NCBI RefSeq assembly: GCF_018881655.1
Contig: NZ_JACVPX010000001.1
Location: 124,001 to 188,000 of the forward strand
Length of the DNA stretch: 64,000 nt
Direction of reading: 5' to 3'
From: Polynucleobacter sp. Tro8-14-1
GTDB lineage: Bacteria; Pseudomonadota; Gammaproteobacteria; Burkholderiales; Burkholderiaceae
The notes beneath the pieces are model-generated. The model did no database searches. It saw only the letters and a list, made by a program, of their open reading frames with translations, and was not told the origin of the DNA. The stretch's first letter is position 1. Each line of letters opens with the position of its first letter. Of this stretch, positions 52,454-62,593 are shown one piece after another. The position numbers and the translations under genes are program-made.

Positions 52454-53687
52454 ATTTATAGCCATAGTAAGGCCCTGTACCAGCATTGGCGCTGGATTTT
52501 CCGGAAATTCCAAAGAACACTGTCTTGCCGAAGAAAAATGGCAGACCCCAATCGAATTGACCTTGTTGGGTGCCAGCCAAATTCGAGTAAGCATAGTTAC
52601 TAGAAGCAAATAAAGTATCTGCATTAGCGACTGAGAAGTTAATAGTGCCGGTCACATTATTTCTGAGTGGCACTGAAGCGGTATAGTTTTGCGTAGAGCT
52701 GGGGCAGTAAAAGCCGGCGCTTAAACTGCATGCTTTCAGGACAGTGCTTTGACTGCCGGCTGGGAAGAAAAGTCCATTACTTCCGCTGTCAATAAAGCTT
52801 CTACTAAAGCTAAGCCCGTTAAAAGTAGTGGTGAATAAACCAATGCTATTGGTTGGGATGATGCTTGCTCCACTTGAGGAGTTATTGCTCTGAGTATCCA
52901 CGCCAAAGTACAAAGTCCCTGTGGCTGAGCTTGCTCCCTCAGGGCTAATGGCGGGGGTTTGCATTACCAGGCCATTATTATTTGCAGCAAATGCTGCCAC
53001 AGGATTTTTGACTTGTAAGCTAGCGGTTTGAGTGATGGCTGTGCAGGTAGCATTCTGAGTGCCGCTGCAGGAGAAATAGTCTTGATTATCTGAAATAAGT
53101 AAGGACACACCCAAAATGCCGTTTGCTTTGAGGGTAGTCGTATCCTGTAATGGAGGCAAACCATTGCAATAGCTATTTGGGGCGCTTAGATAGTCGGAGT
53201 CACCGATTACTTGAATGGGTATAGCGCTTGCGACCTCCGAACTCATTTTGATATCAGCGGTTTTGACTGGTCCCCATGTAAGTCCAGATAAAAAAGATGC
53301 GCACTCTAGAACTGGTAAGTTGTTGTTTGTTTGTGTATTGAGTTGTAGAGATCCCAGCGCTGATGACAGTACCCTTAACCCGCTAGATCCCGTATCTAGA
53401 ATAATATTTCCGACAGTTTGGCATTGAGTGGTACCTGGTTGACAGATGGTCACACTGACATAAGGAATATTAACGCTGTTGCCAGAACTTTTTTGCACGC
53501 TAAAACTAATTGCGTTCGGAGCGATATTGCTGCTTATATAGTCAGGTATAGGAACTGGAGTATCGGGAGTGGGGGTGTTGCTCGAGGTGCTTGAGCTGCT
53601 TGATCCGCCGCCTCCGCCGCCACAGGCAAAGAGCGTCAAGACCAATAGATAGATGCAAACCCCTTTGAAAAAATATTGGGTTTTCAT
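52452..53687 (-). CDS. DUF3443-family lipoprotein
   Basis: 411 residues. Lipobox LTLFAC then a Gly/Ser stretch. The body has NIPYVSVTICQPGTTQCQTV and NIILDTGSSGLRVLSSAL, characteristic of DUF3443; the DTGSSGLR element looks like a pepsin-type active site but a second one is found only as FIDSGSNGLFFP, so protease activity is open. Several Cys pairs. Its start overlaps the DUF2844 stop by 4 nt. The DUF2844-DUF3443 pair recurs in betaproteobacteria. Confidence 0.85.
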   Translation of the reverse strand: MKTQYFFKGVCIYLLVLTLFACGGGGGGSSSSSTSSNTPTPDTPVPIPDYISSNIAPNAISFSVQKSSGNSVNIPYVSVTICQPGTTQCQTVGNIILDTGSSGLRVLSSALGSLQLNTQTNNNLPVLECASFLSGLTWGPVKTADIKMSSEVASAIPIQVIGDSDYLSAPNSYCNGLPPLQDTTTLKANGILGVSLLISDNQDYFSCSGTQNATCTAITQTASLQVKNPVAAFAANNNGLVMQTPAISPEGASSATGTLYFGVDTQSNNSSSGASIIPTNSIGLFTTTFNGLSFSRSFIDSGSNGLFFPAGSQSTVLKACSLSAGFYCPSSTQNYTASVPLRNNVTGTINFSVANADTLFASSNYAYSNLAGTQQGQFDWGLPFFFGKTVFFGISGKSSANAGTGPYYGYK

Positions 53688-54133
53688 TGGGGTAGATTGT
53701 TTACGGTGAAGCCAGTAGGGGCTTGCTTAGGCAGAAAAGCAAAGCCCTGAAATGCACCCATCATCCCTGTCGACTGAATGACAAGAGAGTCACTGCTGCT
53801 GTAAATGGAGCGACGGGATTGCTGGGCAGCAGATAAATAATTGCCATAGTAGCTCCCGAAAATAGCTTGAATATTTGGGAGGGTTGGACCGCTCCAGCTG
53901 ATTGCAAAAACAATGCCACTAGGTGATACATATTCCTGAAAGCTAGTTCCAGAAGCGAGGGTTTGGGTATACAGCGAATAACCGTTTTGCTGTGTAGAGG
54001 TCAGCTCTGAATTAAATTGTTTTTGCTCTGCCAATATAGAAGCAGTAGTGCCGCCTAATTCTGCAAAACAGACTCCCGGTAGAACGAGCCCTAAAAAGAA
54101 AAGGCTAGTAAAAACATATTTTTGGCATTTCAT
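53684..54133 (-). CDS. DUF2844-family secreted protein
   Basis: 149 residues from the ATG at 54131-54133, preceded by AGAAGG; the open frame extends 13 codons without a signal. Signal peptide ends at CFAEL. SFQEYVSPSGIVFAISWSGP and GSYYGNYL segments match DUF2844. Function unknown; coupled by ATGA to DUF3443, so a joint envelope role is likely. Confidence 0.82.
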   Translation of the reverse strand: MKCQKYVFTSLFFLGLVLPGVCFAELGGTTASILAEQKQFNSELTSTQQNGYSLYTQTLASGTSFQEYVSPSGIVFAISWSGPTLPNIQAIFGSYYGNYLSAAQQSRRSIYSSSDSLVIQSTGMMGAFQGFAFLPKQAPTGFTVNNLPQ

Positions 54134-54153
54134 AAAACCTTCTTTTGTAAGCT

Positions 54154-54633
54154 TTACTTCTCGGACTTCCACTCCCCACTCTTGCCACCACTTTTCTCGA
54201 GTAGCTTGACATCACCCATCACCATGCCTCGGTCTACGGCTTTGCACATATCGTAGATTGTGAGGAGAGCAACTTGGACTGCAGTGAGCGCTTCCATTTC
54301 TACACCGGTTGGTCCTGTGGTTTCTGCTCTGACTTGGCAGTAAATGCTGTTTTCACTTGGATTAGTTTGGAACTCCAGGCTAACGTGAGTTAGCGCCAGC
54401 GGATGGCATAGAGGAATGAGATCTGATGTTCTTTTGGATGCCTGAATACCTGCAATTCTGGCGATTCCTAAAACATCACCCTTTTTGTGGGTACCAGCAT
54501 CTACCATTTTGAAGGTCTCGGGAAGCATGGTGATCTTGCCCGTAGCGACGGCTATACGGTGGGTATTCGGTTTATCGCCAACGTTTACCATATGGGCTTG
54601 CCCGCTGGCATCAAAATGAGTTAGTTTGTTCAT
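54154..54633 (-). CDS. moaC: Cyclic pyranopterin monophosphate synthase MoaC
   Basis: Second step of molybdenum cofactor synthesis. 159 residues from the ATG at 54631-54633 ([19 protein letters not shown]), a standard MoaC start; the 40 extra codons upstream overlap the divergent protease gene. [18 protein letters not shown] and [30 protein letters not shown] carry active-site residues. Only 23 bp separate it from the divergent gene. Confidence 0.95.
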   Translation of the reverse strand: MNKLTHFDASGQAHMVNVGDKPNTHRIAVATGKITMLPETFKMVDAGTHKKGDVLGIARIAGIQASKRTSDLIPLCHPLALTHVSLEFQTNPSENSIYCQVRAETTGPTGVEMEALTAVQVALLTIYDMCKAVDRGMVMGDVKLLEKSGGKSGEWKSEK

Positions 54634-54656
54634 GGGATAAGTTTTACCATATAGAG

Positions 54657-56357
54657 ATGCAAGACATAAAGTCAGTTCCAAAAACCTCTTTTTTGCGCCG
54701 TGCTTTGGCTGTTCAGCTGATGTTGGGGTTGGCTTGCTCTGGGTTTCCTGCATATGCAGCTACCCCTGCTGGAGATGTGTCAGTGGAGGGTAATTCAGCC
54801 GCTATTCAGAATATCGGTAGGGCAATGCAGTCACCCGATGCACGTCCCGCTAATGCGCCTACACGTAGCACTATGCAAAGTCAGCCCACTATTGTTTTGC
54901 CTGATATGGGCGATCCAGGTGGCGATGCCTTAAGTCGAGTGGACGAGCGTAAGTATGGCGAAATGATCATGCGCCAGATTCGTCCAGATCCTGATTATTC
55001 AAATGATTTGCCGCTCTACGATTTTTTAAATCAGATGGAGCGTCGCTTATTACAAGCCGCTAAAAAGTTACAACTTGGTGGTGCCAACGAGCAGGGCAGT
55101 GGCGCATATAACTTTGAAGTATTTGCTGTTAAAGACAGCAGTATTAATGCGTTTGCATTGCCTGGTGGATTTATTGGCTTTCATACGGGTTTAATTGTGA
55201 GTGCTGAATCCGATTCTGAAGTTGCTTCTGTAATGGGTCATGAAACAGGTCACGTTTTGCAGCGCCATTTAGCGCGTCAAATGGATAAGCAAACTACCAA
55301 TATGATGATTGCGATTGCCGGTATGGTGCTTGGTGCTCTGGCGATGTCTCGCAACCCGCAGGCCGGAGCTGGTTTGATGCAGGGTGGGCAAGCAGTGGCA
55401 GTGAATAATCAGCTCTCCTATTCGAGGGATGCAGAGCGCGAGGCTGATCGGGTTGGCTTTCAGATATTGGACGCCAGTGGATACGACGTCAATGGTGCGC
55501 CAGGATTTTTCCAGCGCCTGCAAAAAGCCACCGGAATTATGGATAAAGGGGTGCCCTCTTATGTACGCACCCATCCTTTAACAACCGACCGCATCGCAGA
55601 TATGCAAGATAGGGCGCGTACCGTTGCAGCCCGTAGTGTTCCTACATCAGTAGAGTTTTATTTCATCAAGGCTCGTGCGCGCATGGAGCAAGCTGGAACC
55701 TCCAGTGGAATGTATGACTTAAAAAACACCTTTGAGAGCTTGAGTAAACAGCAGCCGATTGGAAAACAATTAGAAGGTTTTTATGGGCTAGCCTTGATAG
55801 CGCAGCGCCAAGGAAAAATAGACCAAGCAGAGGCTGATTTGCAGCAAGCACGCAATCTAGCTCAGAAGGCAAGTGCCCCAGGGTCGCCTATTCAAAGACA
55901 GAGCCTATCGCTGGATATCACCGCCTCTGAACTTGCTCTAGCAAAAGGCAAGGGAGAGGAGGCATTACAAATAGCCCAAGCGACTTTGCGCACCTATCCT
56001 CAGTCATATGCTGCTGGTGCCGCCATGATTAATGCGGATTTAAAACTCGGCCGCACCAATGATGCGATTACTTGGTTAAAAGCGCGCACAAGAGCACAGC
56101 CTAACGAAGTGGTGTGGTGGGACCTGCTATCTAAATCCTATGATCAAGCTGGCAATATCCCTATGCGCCATTACGCACTCGGGGAAAAATATGCCTTAGA
56201 GGGTGCTTGGCCTTCGGCAATTGAACAACTCCGTATTGCTAGATCAGCAGGTGGCGCTGATTTTTATCAGGGCTCGAGCATTGATGCCCGTTTACGAGAA
56301 ATGCAGCGTCAATACCAAGATGAGCTCAAGGAGCAGGGCAAGCAGATGCCTGGCTAA
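54657..56357 (+). CDS. M48 metalloprotease with TPR domain (BepA-like)
   Basis: 566 residues. Signal peptide ends near AYAATP. Zinc motif [13 protein letters not shown] (HExxH) near residue 195 with the third ligand Glu in [13 protein letters not shown]. The C-terminal 230 residues are TPR-like repeats ([20 protein letters not shown]). BepA (YfgC) degrades or helps misassembled outer-membrane proteins such as LptD, whose gene is in this window. Assignment to BepA is inferred from domain layout. Confidence 0.9.
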   Translation: MQDIKSVPKTSFLRRALAVQLMLGLACSGFPAYAATPAGDVSVEGNSAAIQNIGRAMQSPDARPANAPTRSTMQSQPTIVLPDMGDPGGDALSRVDERKYGEMIMRQIRPDPDYSNDLPLYDFLNQMERRLLQAAKKLQLGGANEQGSGAYNFEVFAVKDSSINAFALPGGFIGFHTGLIVSAESDSEVASVMGHETGHVLQRHLARQMDKQTTNMMIAIAGMVLGALAMSRNPQAGAGLMQGGQAVAVNNQLSYSRDAEREADRVGFQILDASGYDVNGAPGFFQRLQKATGIMDKGVPSYVRTHPLTTDRIADMQDRARTVAARSVPTSVEFYFIKARARMEQAGTSSGMYDLKNTFESLSKQQPIGKQLEGFYGLALIAQRQGKIDQAEADLQQARNLAQKASAPGSPIQRQSLSLDITASELALAKGKGEEALQIAQATLRTYPQSYAAGAAMINADLKLGRTNDAITWLKARTRAQPNEVVWWDLLSKSYDQAGNIPMRHYALGEKYALEGAWPSAIEQLRIARSAGGADFYQGSSIDARLREMQRQYQDELKEQGKQMPG

Positions 56358-56974
56358 GGTTGTGGCTGCGCTATATAGTTAAAGCGAGAGGCTAGCTCTT
56401 CGGAGTGAATGGGGTCTAGAGGCAGTTGTTTGTCTTGCCATGTCCAGGAGCCACCAAAGCTGCAAGTCTCTTCACGCAGCTTGGCTAGCTCAGAAAAATG
56501 ATCAAGATCGTGATCGTGTAACAGGGCAACTGTTTGACTATCTCTTTTAACAAATTGATTGTTGTCATTTTTATTCCTGCTATAAATCGTTTGATTTACT
56601 GTGCCAACAATATAAATATTGCCTTTCTCATCGCTTAGAGCAGCAGTGGGCTCCATGGTTTGATGGCATTGATTAGTGAGATGCGTTCCGGCGTCACTTG
56701 GAATAATTCGTACTATCCAAGGGGTCGCATCTAAGGTAATAAAAACGCGTTGCGGGCCATTCTGGAAAAAGTATCTACCGCTCTCATCGCAAGCATAGTT
56801 ACGCTCAATGAAATCATTAAGTGCAGCATGTTGAATTACTTGCCCTGGGAGATTATTTTGTTGTGCGAACTCATCCCGCATGCGCCATTGGCCGCGGCGA
56901 TCTAATGCAAGCCAGCCATAGCAATCAGGTACATTGGGCCACTTCATGAGTGACCGAAGCACTTGATCATCCAT
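56354..56974 (-). CDS. Conserved hypothetical protein (DUF2946-like annotation)
   Basis: 206 residues, cytoplasmic. KWPNVPDCYGWLALDRRGQWRM at the N-terminus is a pattern I associate with betaproteobacterial proteins annotated DUF2946; PQRVFITLDATPWIVRI, CSFGGSWTW follow. Function unknown. Overlaps the end of the M48 gene by 4 nt convergently, and precedes the NTF2-like gene by 5 bp. Confidence 0.62.
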   Translation of the reverse strand: MDDQVLRSLMKWPNVPDCYGWLALDRRGQWRMRDEFAQQNNLPGQVIQHAALNDFIERNYACDESGRYFFQNGPQRVFITLDATPWIVRIIPSDAGTHLTNQCHQTMEPTAALSDEKGNIYIVGTVNQTIYSRNKNDNNQFVKRDSQTVALLHDHDLDHFSELAKLREETCSFGGSWTWQDKQLPLDPIHSEELASRFNYIAQPQP

Positions 56975-56979
56975 GATGT

Positions 56980-57414
56980 TTAGTGCAAGCCGTGGGGCGT
57001 AGAGGGAGCGTCGAAAGTTTCTTCGGTGGAGTGACTGGCATGTAAATGCGCGATGCGCCAGCCTTGACTGTCTTGTAGAAGCACGAGTGTGATATTCAGA
57101 AAAAATTCTGCTTCTATTTGATCAGCCCTCAGATGAACTGCTTCAGTAGTGTCGTATACCGCAGCACCTAAAACAGAATGACTAATGCAAGCAATGGGCT
57201 CTAAGAATAAAGGTTGCTTTGCGAGCAGTCTCTCTAGGCCCTCACGAATTTCTGCGTGACCTGTTAGGCGATGACCTTCTGGCAGAACGCAGGTAATAGA
57301 GTCATCATCCAGCCAAATATCCAGAGCACCTTGAATATCGCGATGACCTAATGCATCTCGCCATGCTTCGACAACATCATCCGCATTGTGAAAGAGTCTG
57401 GCAAGTTTGGTCAT
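56980..57414 (-). CDS. NTF2/SnoaL-like protein
   Basis: 144 residues in the cone-like NTF2 fold: VVEAWRDALGHRDIQGALDIWLDDD, GHAEIREGLERLLA, VLLQDSQGWRIAHLHAS. Such proteins bind or isomerise small molecules; no ligand can be deduced. 17 bp downstream of waaF on the same strand. Confidence 0.8.
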   Translation of the reverse strand: MTKLARLFHNADDVVEAWRDALGHRDIQGALDIWLDDDSITCVLPEGHRLTGHAEIREGLERLLAKQPLFLEPIACISHSVLGAAVYDTTEAVHLRADQIEAEFFLNITLVLLQDSQGWRIAHLHASHSTEETFDAPSTPHGLH

Positions 57415-57431
57415 GGCTTACTGTTCCTGGG

Positions 57432-58472
57432 TTATGGCTGCAAGGTATTGAGTGTAGCGAATACTTGTTCTGGCAAGATGTCGTTTAAGCACTTTAAGTG
57501 ACCCAGTGGGCATTCTCTTTTATGGCATGGACTGCAAGGCAGGTTGAGCCAAATTACCTTAGCTTTATCTGATAAAGGTGGGGTATGGGCTGGGTCGCTT
57601 GATCCAAAAATGGCAACTTGAGGGGTTCTGAGGGCTGCCGCAATGTGCATTAAGCCGGAGTCATTGCTGATAACCGCTTTGCCCATGCCAATCAAGGCAA
57701 TCGCTTCATCTAGTGAAGTATCTCCACACCAGTTATGAATGTGACTATCTTGCTTTGCCTGGGGCTGAATTTCTTGGGCAAGTGCATGGTCGCCTTTGCT
57801 ACCCAAAAGAATGATCTGACTATGCGGATTGCTGGCAATGAGTTTTTGCGCCAATTGTGCAAAGTGACTTGTGGGCCAACGTTTCGTTGGGCCGTACTCA
57901 GCGCCAGGGCACATCACGTAGACGTTAGCTGGATCAACTTTGGCATTGAGTAATTTGGTCTGCACCGATTGATTAGCGGTAGAGGATACATTTAACTTGG
58001 GTACGAGATTGCTTCCTGTTGATGCAGATTGCCCTTCATTAAGCAGTTGGCTTAATGCAAGATAGTGCTCGACCATGGGCGGGCGATTTACCTTGCTTGG
58101 ATTATCTAGTGATAAGTTAATTAAGCCAAAGCGTAATTCACCGCGATAGCCAACCCGAAAAGGAATATTAGCGAGCCAAGGAATGAGTGCTGACTTAAGA
58201 CTATTGGGTAAAACAAAACAAGCTTGATATTTTTTTATCGCCAGCTCTTTTGCTAGTTGTTTGCGTAAGCCCCACTGCAATTGTTTGTGTTCAAACTTAG
58301 CTTCGATGACTTCATGTACTTCAGAGCAAGCGCGATAAATTGGAGCAACCCAAGTGCTGGCGAGTACGTCAATGTTTGCTTCTGGATATTGTTTTTTGAG
58401 GGATGCTAATAATGGCTGAGTCATCACAGCGTCCCCAATCCAGTTTGGGGCAATGATCAGAATACCGTGCAT
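57432..58472 (-). CDS. waaF: ADP-heptose:LPS heptosyltransferase II
   Basis: GT9 family glycosyltransferase adding the second heptose to the LPS inner core. 346 residues. MHGILIIAPNWIGDAVMTQP N-terminus, VMCPGAEYGPTKRWPTSHFA and SNDSGLMHIAAAL for ADP-heptose binding, FGSSDPAHTPP at the end. Uses the ADP-heptose made via GmhB (13182-13754). Confidence 0.94.
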   Translation of the reverse strand: MHGILIIAPNWIGDAVMTQPLLASLKKQYPEANIDVLASTWVAPIYRACSEVHEVIEAKFEHKQLQWGLRKQLAKELAIKKYQACFVLPNSLKSALIPWLANIPFRVGYRGELRFGLINLSLDNPSKVNRPPMVEHYLALSQLLNEGQSASTGSNLVPKLNVSSTANQSVQTKLLNAKVDPANVYVMCPGAEYGPTKRWPTSHFAQLAQKLIASNPHSQIILLGSKGDHALAQEIQPQAKQDSHIHNWCGDTSLDEAIALIGMGKAVISNDSGLMHIAAALRTPQVAIFGSSDPAHTPPLSDKAKVIWLNLPCSPCHKRECPLGHLKCLNDILPEQVFATLNTLQP

Positions 58473-58487
58473 GTAATGTATCCCGAC

Positions 58488-58512
58488 TCAGCACCTCAAG
58501 AAGAGGTGCTGA
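58488..58512. other. 10-bp stem-loop between the zinc-finger gene and waaF
   Basis: TCAGCACCTC (58488-58497), loop AAGAA, GAGGTGCTGA (58503-58512): perfect 10-bp stem just after the zinc-finger stop. No T-run on the minus strand, so it could be an RNA-stability element. Confidence 0.5.
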
Positions 58513-58518
58513 TAAGGC

Positions 58519-58707
58519 TTAGTGACCGTGCGGCTCAGTGCCGGGAATGAGTTTGTACTCTGTGCCACAGTATGGACACTTGGCTTCACCGGTCTCAGTG
58601 ATATCTAGAAAAACGCGTGGATGCGAGTTCCATGCTGGAGTTTTATTGGTGGGGCAATGTAAAGGTAAATCTTTGCCATCCACCATAACCACTTGAGCTT
58701 GAGTCAT
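58519..58707 (-). CDS. zf-CHCC-type zinc-finger protein
   Basis: 62 residues. Cys in LPLHCPTNK, His in WNSHPRVFLD, and Cys pair in AKCPYCGTEYKL make a C-H-C-C zinc site like that of the NDUFS6/zf-CHCC family. Common in betaproteobacteria between waaF and ilvE; function unknown. Confidence 0.86.
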   Translation of the reverse strand: MTQAQVVMVDGKDLPLHCPTNKTPAWNSHPRVFLDITETGEAKCPYCGTEYKLIPGTEPHGH

Positions 58708-58742
58708 GTGCTGTTTCCTAATTGCTGAAATTACTTAATGTT

Positions 58743-59666
58743 TTACTTAACGTAAGTGAGCCAAGATTTGTATTGGTCATTTCTTCCGTACACAGCATCA
58801 AAATACGTCTTTTGAATTTTTTCAGTGATAGGACCACGCTTGCCATCACCAATAGTGCGGTCATCTAATTCGCGAATAGGAGTTACTTCAGCAGCAGTAC
58901 CAGTGAAGAAGGCCTCATCAGCGGAATAGACTTCGTCGCGAGTCAGACGTTTTTCACGAACTTCATAGCCAAGATCTTTGGCGATCTGGATAACGGAGTC
59001 ACGTGTGATGCCATCTAAACATGAGGCTAAATCTGGTGTGTACACAATCCCGTTGCGAACCATAAAGAGGTTTTCACCGGAGCCTTCAGAAACATAACCT
59101 TCGGTATCCAGCAACAGAGCTTCGTCGTATCCATTGGCAGTCACTTCTTGGTTAGCCAAAATGGAGTTGATGTAGTAGCCTGATGCCTTGGCACGAACGA
59201 GTGAAGAATTGACGAAATGACGTGTAAATGAGGAGGTTTTAACTCGAATACCCTTATTTAGGCCATCTTCACCCAAATAAGCACCCCATTCCCAGGCGGC
59301 GATCGAGGTGTGGATGCTGTTGCCTTTGGGGGAGATTCCGAGTTTTTGGGAGCCGATAAAGATAATTGGGCGTATATAGCAGGCTTCGAGCTTATTGCTG
59401 TTAACTACGTCAATAATGCCCTTGGTGATCTCTTCTGGGCTGTAAGGCATATTCATTTGGAAGATCTTAGTGCCGTTAAAAAGGCGCTTTACGTGCTCTG
59501 GAAGGCGGAAAATCGCGGTTCCCTGGGGGGTTTTATAGGCTCGGATGCCCTCAAATACGCCCATTCCGTAGTGCAGGCTATGGGTTAGCACGTGAATATT
59601 GGCCTCGCGCCAAGGAATTAGCTTCCCATCAGTCCAAATAAAGCCATCGCGGTCGGACATCGACAT
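58743..59666 (-). CDS. ilvE: Branched-chain amino acid aminotransferase
   Basis: PLP-dependent transaminase for Val, Leu, Ile. 307 residues. HSLHYGMGVFEGIRAY near the N-terminus, PLP Lys in SLVRAKASGYYINSI, and EGYVSEGSGENLFMV, FFTGTAAEVTPI. The 210 bp between it and divergent pgk hold the two promoters but no gene. Confidence 0.96.
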   Translation of the reverse strand: MSMSDRDGFIWTDGKLIPWREANIHVLTHSLHYGMGVFEGIRAYKTPQGTAIFRLPEHVKRLFNGTKIFQMNMPYSPEEITKGIIDVVNSNKLEACYIRPIIFIGSQKLGISPKGNSIHTSIAAWEWGAYLGEDGLNKGIRVKTSSFTRHFVNSSLVRAKASGYYINSILANQEVTANGYDEALLLDTEGYVSEGSGENLFMVRNGIVYTPDLASCLDGITRDSVIQIAKDLGYEVREKRLTRDEVYSADEAFFTGTAAEVTPIRELDDRTIGDGKRGPITEKIQKTYFDAVYGRNDQYKSWLTYVK

Positions 59667-59876
59667 TTTCTTTACCTTTTGTGTCTATTAAGTATCTGTA
59701 ACAGCGGTTTAAGCAGAGCACTAGGCTGGCAGTGTTTGGTCTTCCGGCCCAGAATGCATTTAAGTCCTTATTGTAGAGCAGGCAGGGCAGTCTGTCGGCT
59801 CCGATCCTCGGGGGTGGATGGGCCAAGAGCCTTTAGAATGGAACATTCCCCATAAACCACTTCTTTACCAAAACTC

Positions 59877-61088
59877 ATGCCGGAATCCTTATTTAAAGTT
59901 AAGCGTTTAAGTGAATTAGCCCAATCAGGTCAATTAAAGGGTAAGCGGGTATTTATCCGTGCCGATTTGAACGTTCCGCAAGATGAGGCAGGCAACATTA
60001 CAGAAGACACGCGTATTCGGGCATCGATGCCTGCTGTACAAATGTGTTTGGATGCTGGGGCAGCAGTGATGGTGACTTCGCATTTAGGTCGTCCAACCGA
60101 AGGGGAATTTAAATCCGAAGATAGTTTGGCTCCTGTAGCCGATCGCATTGCCACTTTGCTGAATCGCAAAGTTCCATTAATTAGCGACTGGGTGAATGGC
60201 GGCTTTGAAGTCAATCCAGGCGAGGTGGTCCTACTGGAAAACTGTCGTCTCAATGTGGGTGAGAAAAAAAATAGCGACGAGCTGGCCAAAAAAATTGCTG
60301 CATTGTGTGATGTGTATGTCAACGATGCATTTGGAACTGCGCATCGCGCTGAAGCCACCACCTACGGTGTAGCGAAGTTTGCACCAGTAGCGTGTGCCGG
60401 CCCTTTGATGGCTGCTGAATTAGATGCGCTAAGTCGTGCACTAGCCAGTCCAAAACGTCCTTTAGTCGCCATTGTTGCTGGATCTAAAGTTTCATCCAAG
60501 CTTACTATTTTGAAGGCCTTGTCTGAGAAAGTGGATGAGCTCATCGTTGGTGGCGGCATTGCAAACACCTTCATGCTGGCCAAAGGTTTGCCTATTGGTA
60601 AATCTCTTGCTGAGCCTGATTTAGTGGACGAAGCAAGAGAGATTATGGAGATCATGGAAAAGCGTGGCGCTCATGTGCCGATTCCTGAAGACGTAGTGGT
60701 TGCCAATGAGTTGTCTCCATTAGCCCGCGCAAACCGCGTACCTGCGGATCAGGTTGCAGAAGACGACATGATCTTGGACATTGGTCCAAAGACTGCTGCA
60801 CGTTTATCCATCATGCTCGCTCACGCTGGCACGATTGTTTGGAATGGTCCATTGGGCGTATTTGAAATTGATCAATTTGGAGGCGGTACCAAGATGTTGG
60901 CCGCAGCCATTGCGCACTCACCTGCATTCTCGATTGCTGGTGGCGGCGATACTTTGGCGGCGATTGCAAAGTACGGTATTGAGAATCAAGTGGATTACAT
61001 CTCTACTGGTGGCGGCGCTTTCTTAGAGTTCTTAGAAGGCAAAACCTTGCCAGCCTTTGCGGTACTTGCTGAAAGAGCGAAAGACTAA
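59877..61088 (+). CDS. pgk: Phosphoglycerate kinase
   Basis: Glycolytic ATP-generating kinase. 403 residues. [49 protein letters not shown], and nucleotide-binding [22 protein letters not shown] are all in place. First gene of the pgk-pyk-fba-purC run. Confidence 0.98.
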   Translation: MPESLFKVKRLSELAQSGQLKGKRVFIRADLNVPQDEAGNITEDTRIRASMPAVQMCLDAGAAVMVTSHLGRPTEGEFKSEDSLAPVADRIATLLNRKVPLISDWVNGGFEVNPGEVVLLENCRLNVGEKKNSDELAKKIAALCDVYVNDAFGTAHRAEATTYGVAKFAPVACAGPLMAAELDALSRALASPKRPLVAIVAGSKVSSKLTILKALSEKVDELIVGGGIANTFMLAKGLPIGKSLAEPDLVDEAREIMEIMEKRGAHVPIPEDVVVANELSPLARANRVPADQVAEDDMILDIGPKTAARLSIMLAHAGTIVWNGPLGVFEIDQFGGGTKMLAAAIAHSPAFSIAGGGDTLAAIAKYGIENQVDYISTGGGAFLEFLEGKTLPAFAVLAERAKD

Positions 61089-61090
61089 AT

Positions 61091-62527
61091 ATGTTGAGAG
61101 CAACCAAGATCATTGCAACCTTAGGACCTGCTTCCGAGAAGCCCGAAGTGTTGCGTGACATGATTCGTGCGGGTGTAGATGTAGTGCGCATGAATTTCTC
61201 TCACGGTACCGTTGCTGACCATAAAGCGCGTCACGATTTAGTGCGAACTATCTCCGCTGAAGTGGGTAAAGAGGTTGGCATCATGGCCGACTTACAGGGC
61301 CCCAAAATTCGTGTGGGTAAATTTGCAGATAGCAAAATCCTCCTCAAAGAAGGTGAAAAATTTACCCTGGATGTGGCTTGTGAGCTCGGCGATCAAACTA
61401 AAGTGGGTCTTGATTACAAGGAGTTGCCAGGCGATGTAAAGCCGGGTGACCGTCTTTTATTAAATGATGGCTTAGTAGTTCTTACGGTTGAGAGCGTTAA
61501 GGGCGGCAAGATATTTACCATCGTTGAGCAGGGTGGACCACTCTCCAATAACAAAGGCATTAATCGCGCTGGTGGTGGCTTAACCGCCCCTGCGCTGACT
61601 GAAAAAGATATTGCTGACTTAGACGCTGCAATCTCAATGGGCGTAGATTTCTTGGCGATCAGCTTTCCAAAAGATGGCGCTGATATGGCCTATGCCCGTC
61701 AGTTGGCAGACGCAGCTAGCGCCAAGTATGGCGTTGGTAAAGTCAGAACGATTGCGAAGGTAGAGCGTGCAGAAGCGATTGAGCCTGAAGCCCTTAAAAG
61801 TATTATTGCTGAGAGCGACGGCATCATGGTTGCTCGCGGCGATCTCGCCATTGAAGTGGGTAATGCAGCAGTGCCTGCATTACAAAAGCGCATGATTGCT
61901 TGGGCGCGTGAGGCAGACAAATTTACGATTACGGCTACGCAAATGATGGAGTCGATGATTAATGCGCCAGTACCAACGCGTGCTGAAGTCAGCGACGTTG
62001 CTAATGCAGTATTGGATGGTACTGATGCAGTGATGTTATCTGCTGAGTCTGCTGCAGGCATGTATCCCGTGCAGACTATTAAAGCAATGGCAGAGATCTG
62101 CGTTGAGGCAGAAAAGTCAGATCGCGTGAAACTCGACACCGACTTCTTAGATCAGACTTTTACTCGTATCGATCAAACGATTGCCCTAGGAGCTTTGTTT
62201 ACTGCTCATCATTTAAATGCCGATGCTATCGCAGCTTTAACTGACTCTGGCTCAACAGCCATTTGGATGAGTCGTCATAATATTCACGTCCCGATTTTTG
62301 CATTGACCTCTAAGATCGCTACACAGCGGGCATTAAGCACCTATCGTAATGTCACACCGATTGGCCTGGATTACACAAAAGATCGTGACACTGCTTTGCA
62401 AGAGGTCGAGGCTTGTTTGAAAAAATCGGGCGCTGTAAAAACAGGTAATACTGTTGTGCTTACTTCTGGCGAACCGATGGGCGAGCCCGGTGGTACCAAT
62501 ACCCTCAAGATTATTCACGTGAAGTAA
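61091..62527 (+). CDS. pyk: Pyruvate kinase
   Basis: 478 residues. MLRATKIIATLGPASEKPE, VRMNFSHGTVADH, IMADLQGPKIRVG, and the signature TIAKVERAEAIEP with catalytic Lys, MVARGDLAIEVG, ATQMMESMI. C-terminal allosteric domain complete. Two bases after pgk. Confidence 0.98.
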   Translation: MLRATKIIATLGPASEKPEVLRDMIRAGVDVVRMNFSHGTVADHKARHDLVRTISAEVGKEVGIMADLQGPKIRVGKFADSKILLKEGEKFTLDVACELGDQTKVGLDYKELPGDVKPGDRLLLNDGLVVLTVESVKGGKIFTIVEQGGPLSNNKGINRAGGGLTAPALTEKDIADLDAAISMGVDFLAISFPKDGADMAYARQLADAASAKYGVGKVRTIAKVERAEAIEPEALKSIIAESDGIMVARGDLAIEVGNAAVPALQKRMIAWAREADKFTITATQMMESMINAPVPTRAEVSDVANAVLDGTDAVMLSAESAAGMYPVQTIKAMAEICVEAEKSDRVKLDTDFLDQTFTRIDQTIALGALFTAHHLNADAIAALTDSGSTAIWMSRHNIHVPIFALTSKIATQRALSTYRNVTPIGLDYTKDRDTALQEVEACLKKSGAVKTGNTVVLTSGEPMGEPGGTNTLKIIHVK

Positions 62528-62593
62528 TTCACATTGAAAATGACTCAAAACAAATTTATTTTTAACCTCATTACTATTTATTAAGAGAACATC

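Noticed and set aside
54634..54753. 40-residue extension of moaC
   Set aside because: It is antisense to the start and signal peptide of the M48 protease; the internal ATG gives the normal MoaC N-terminus.
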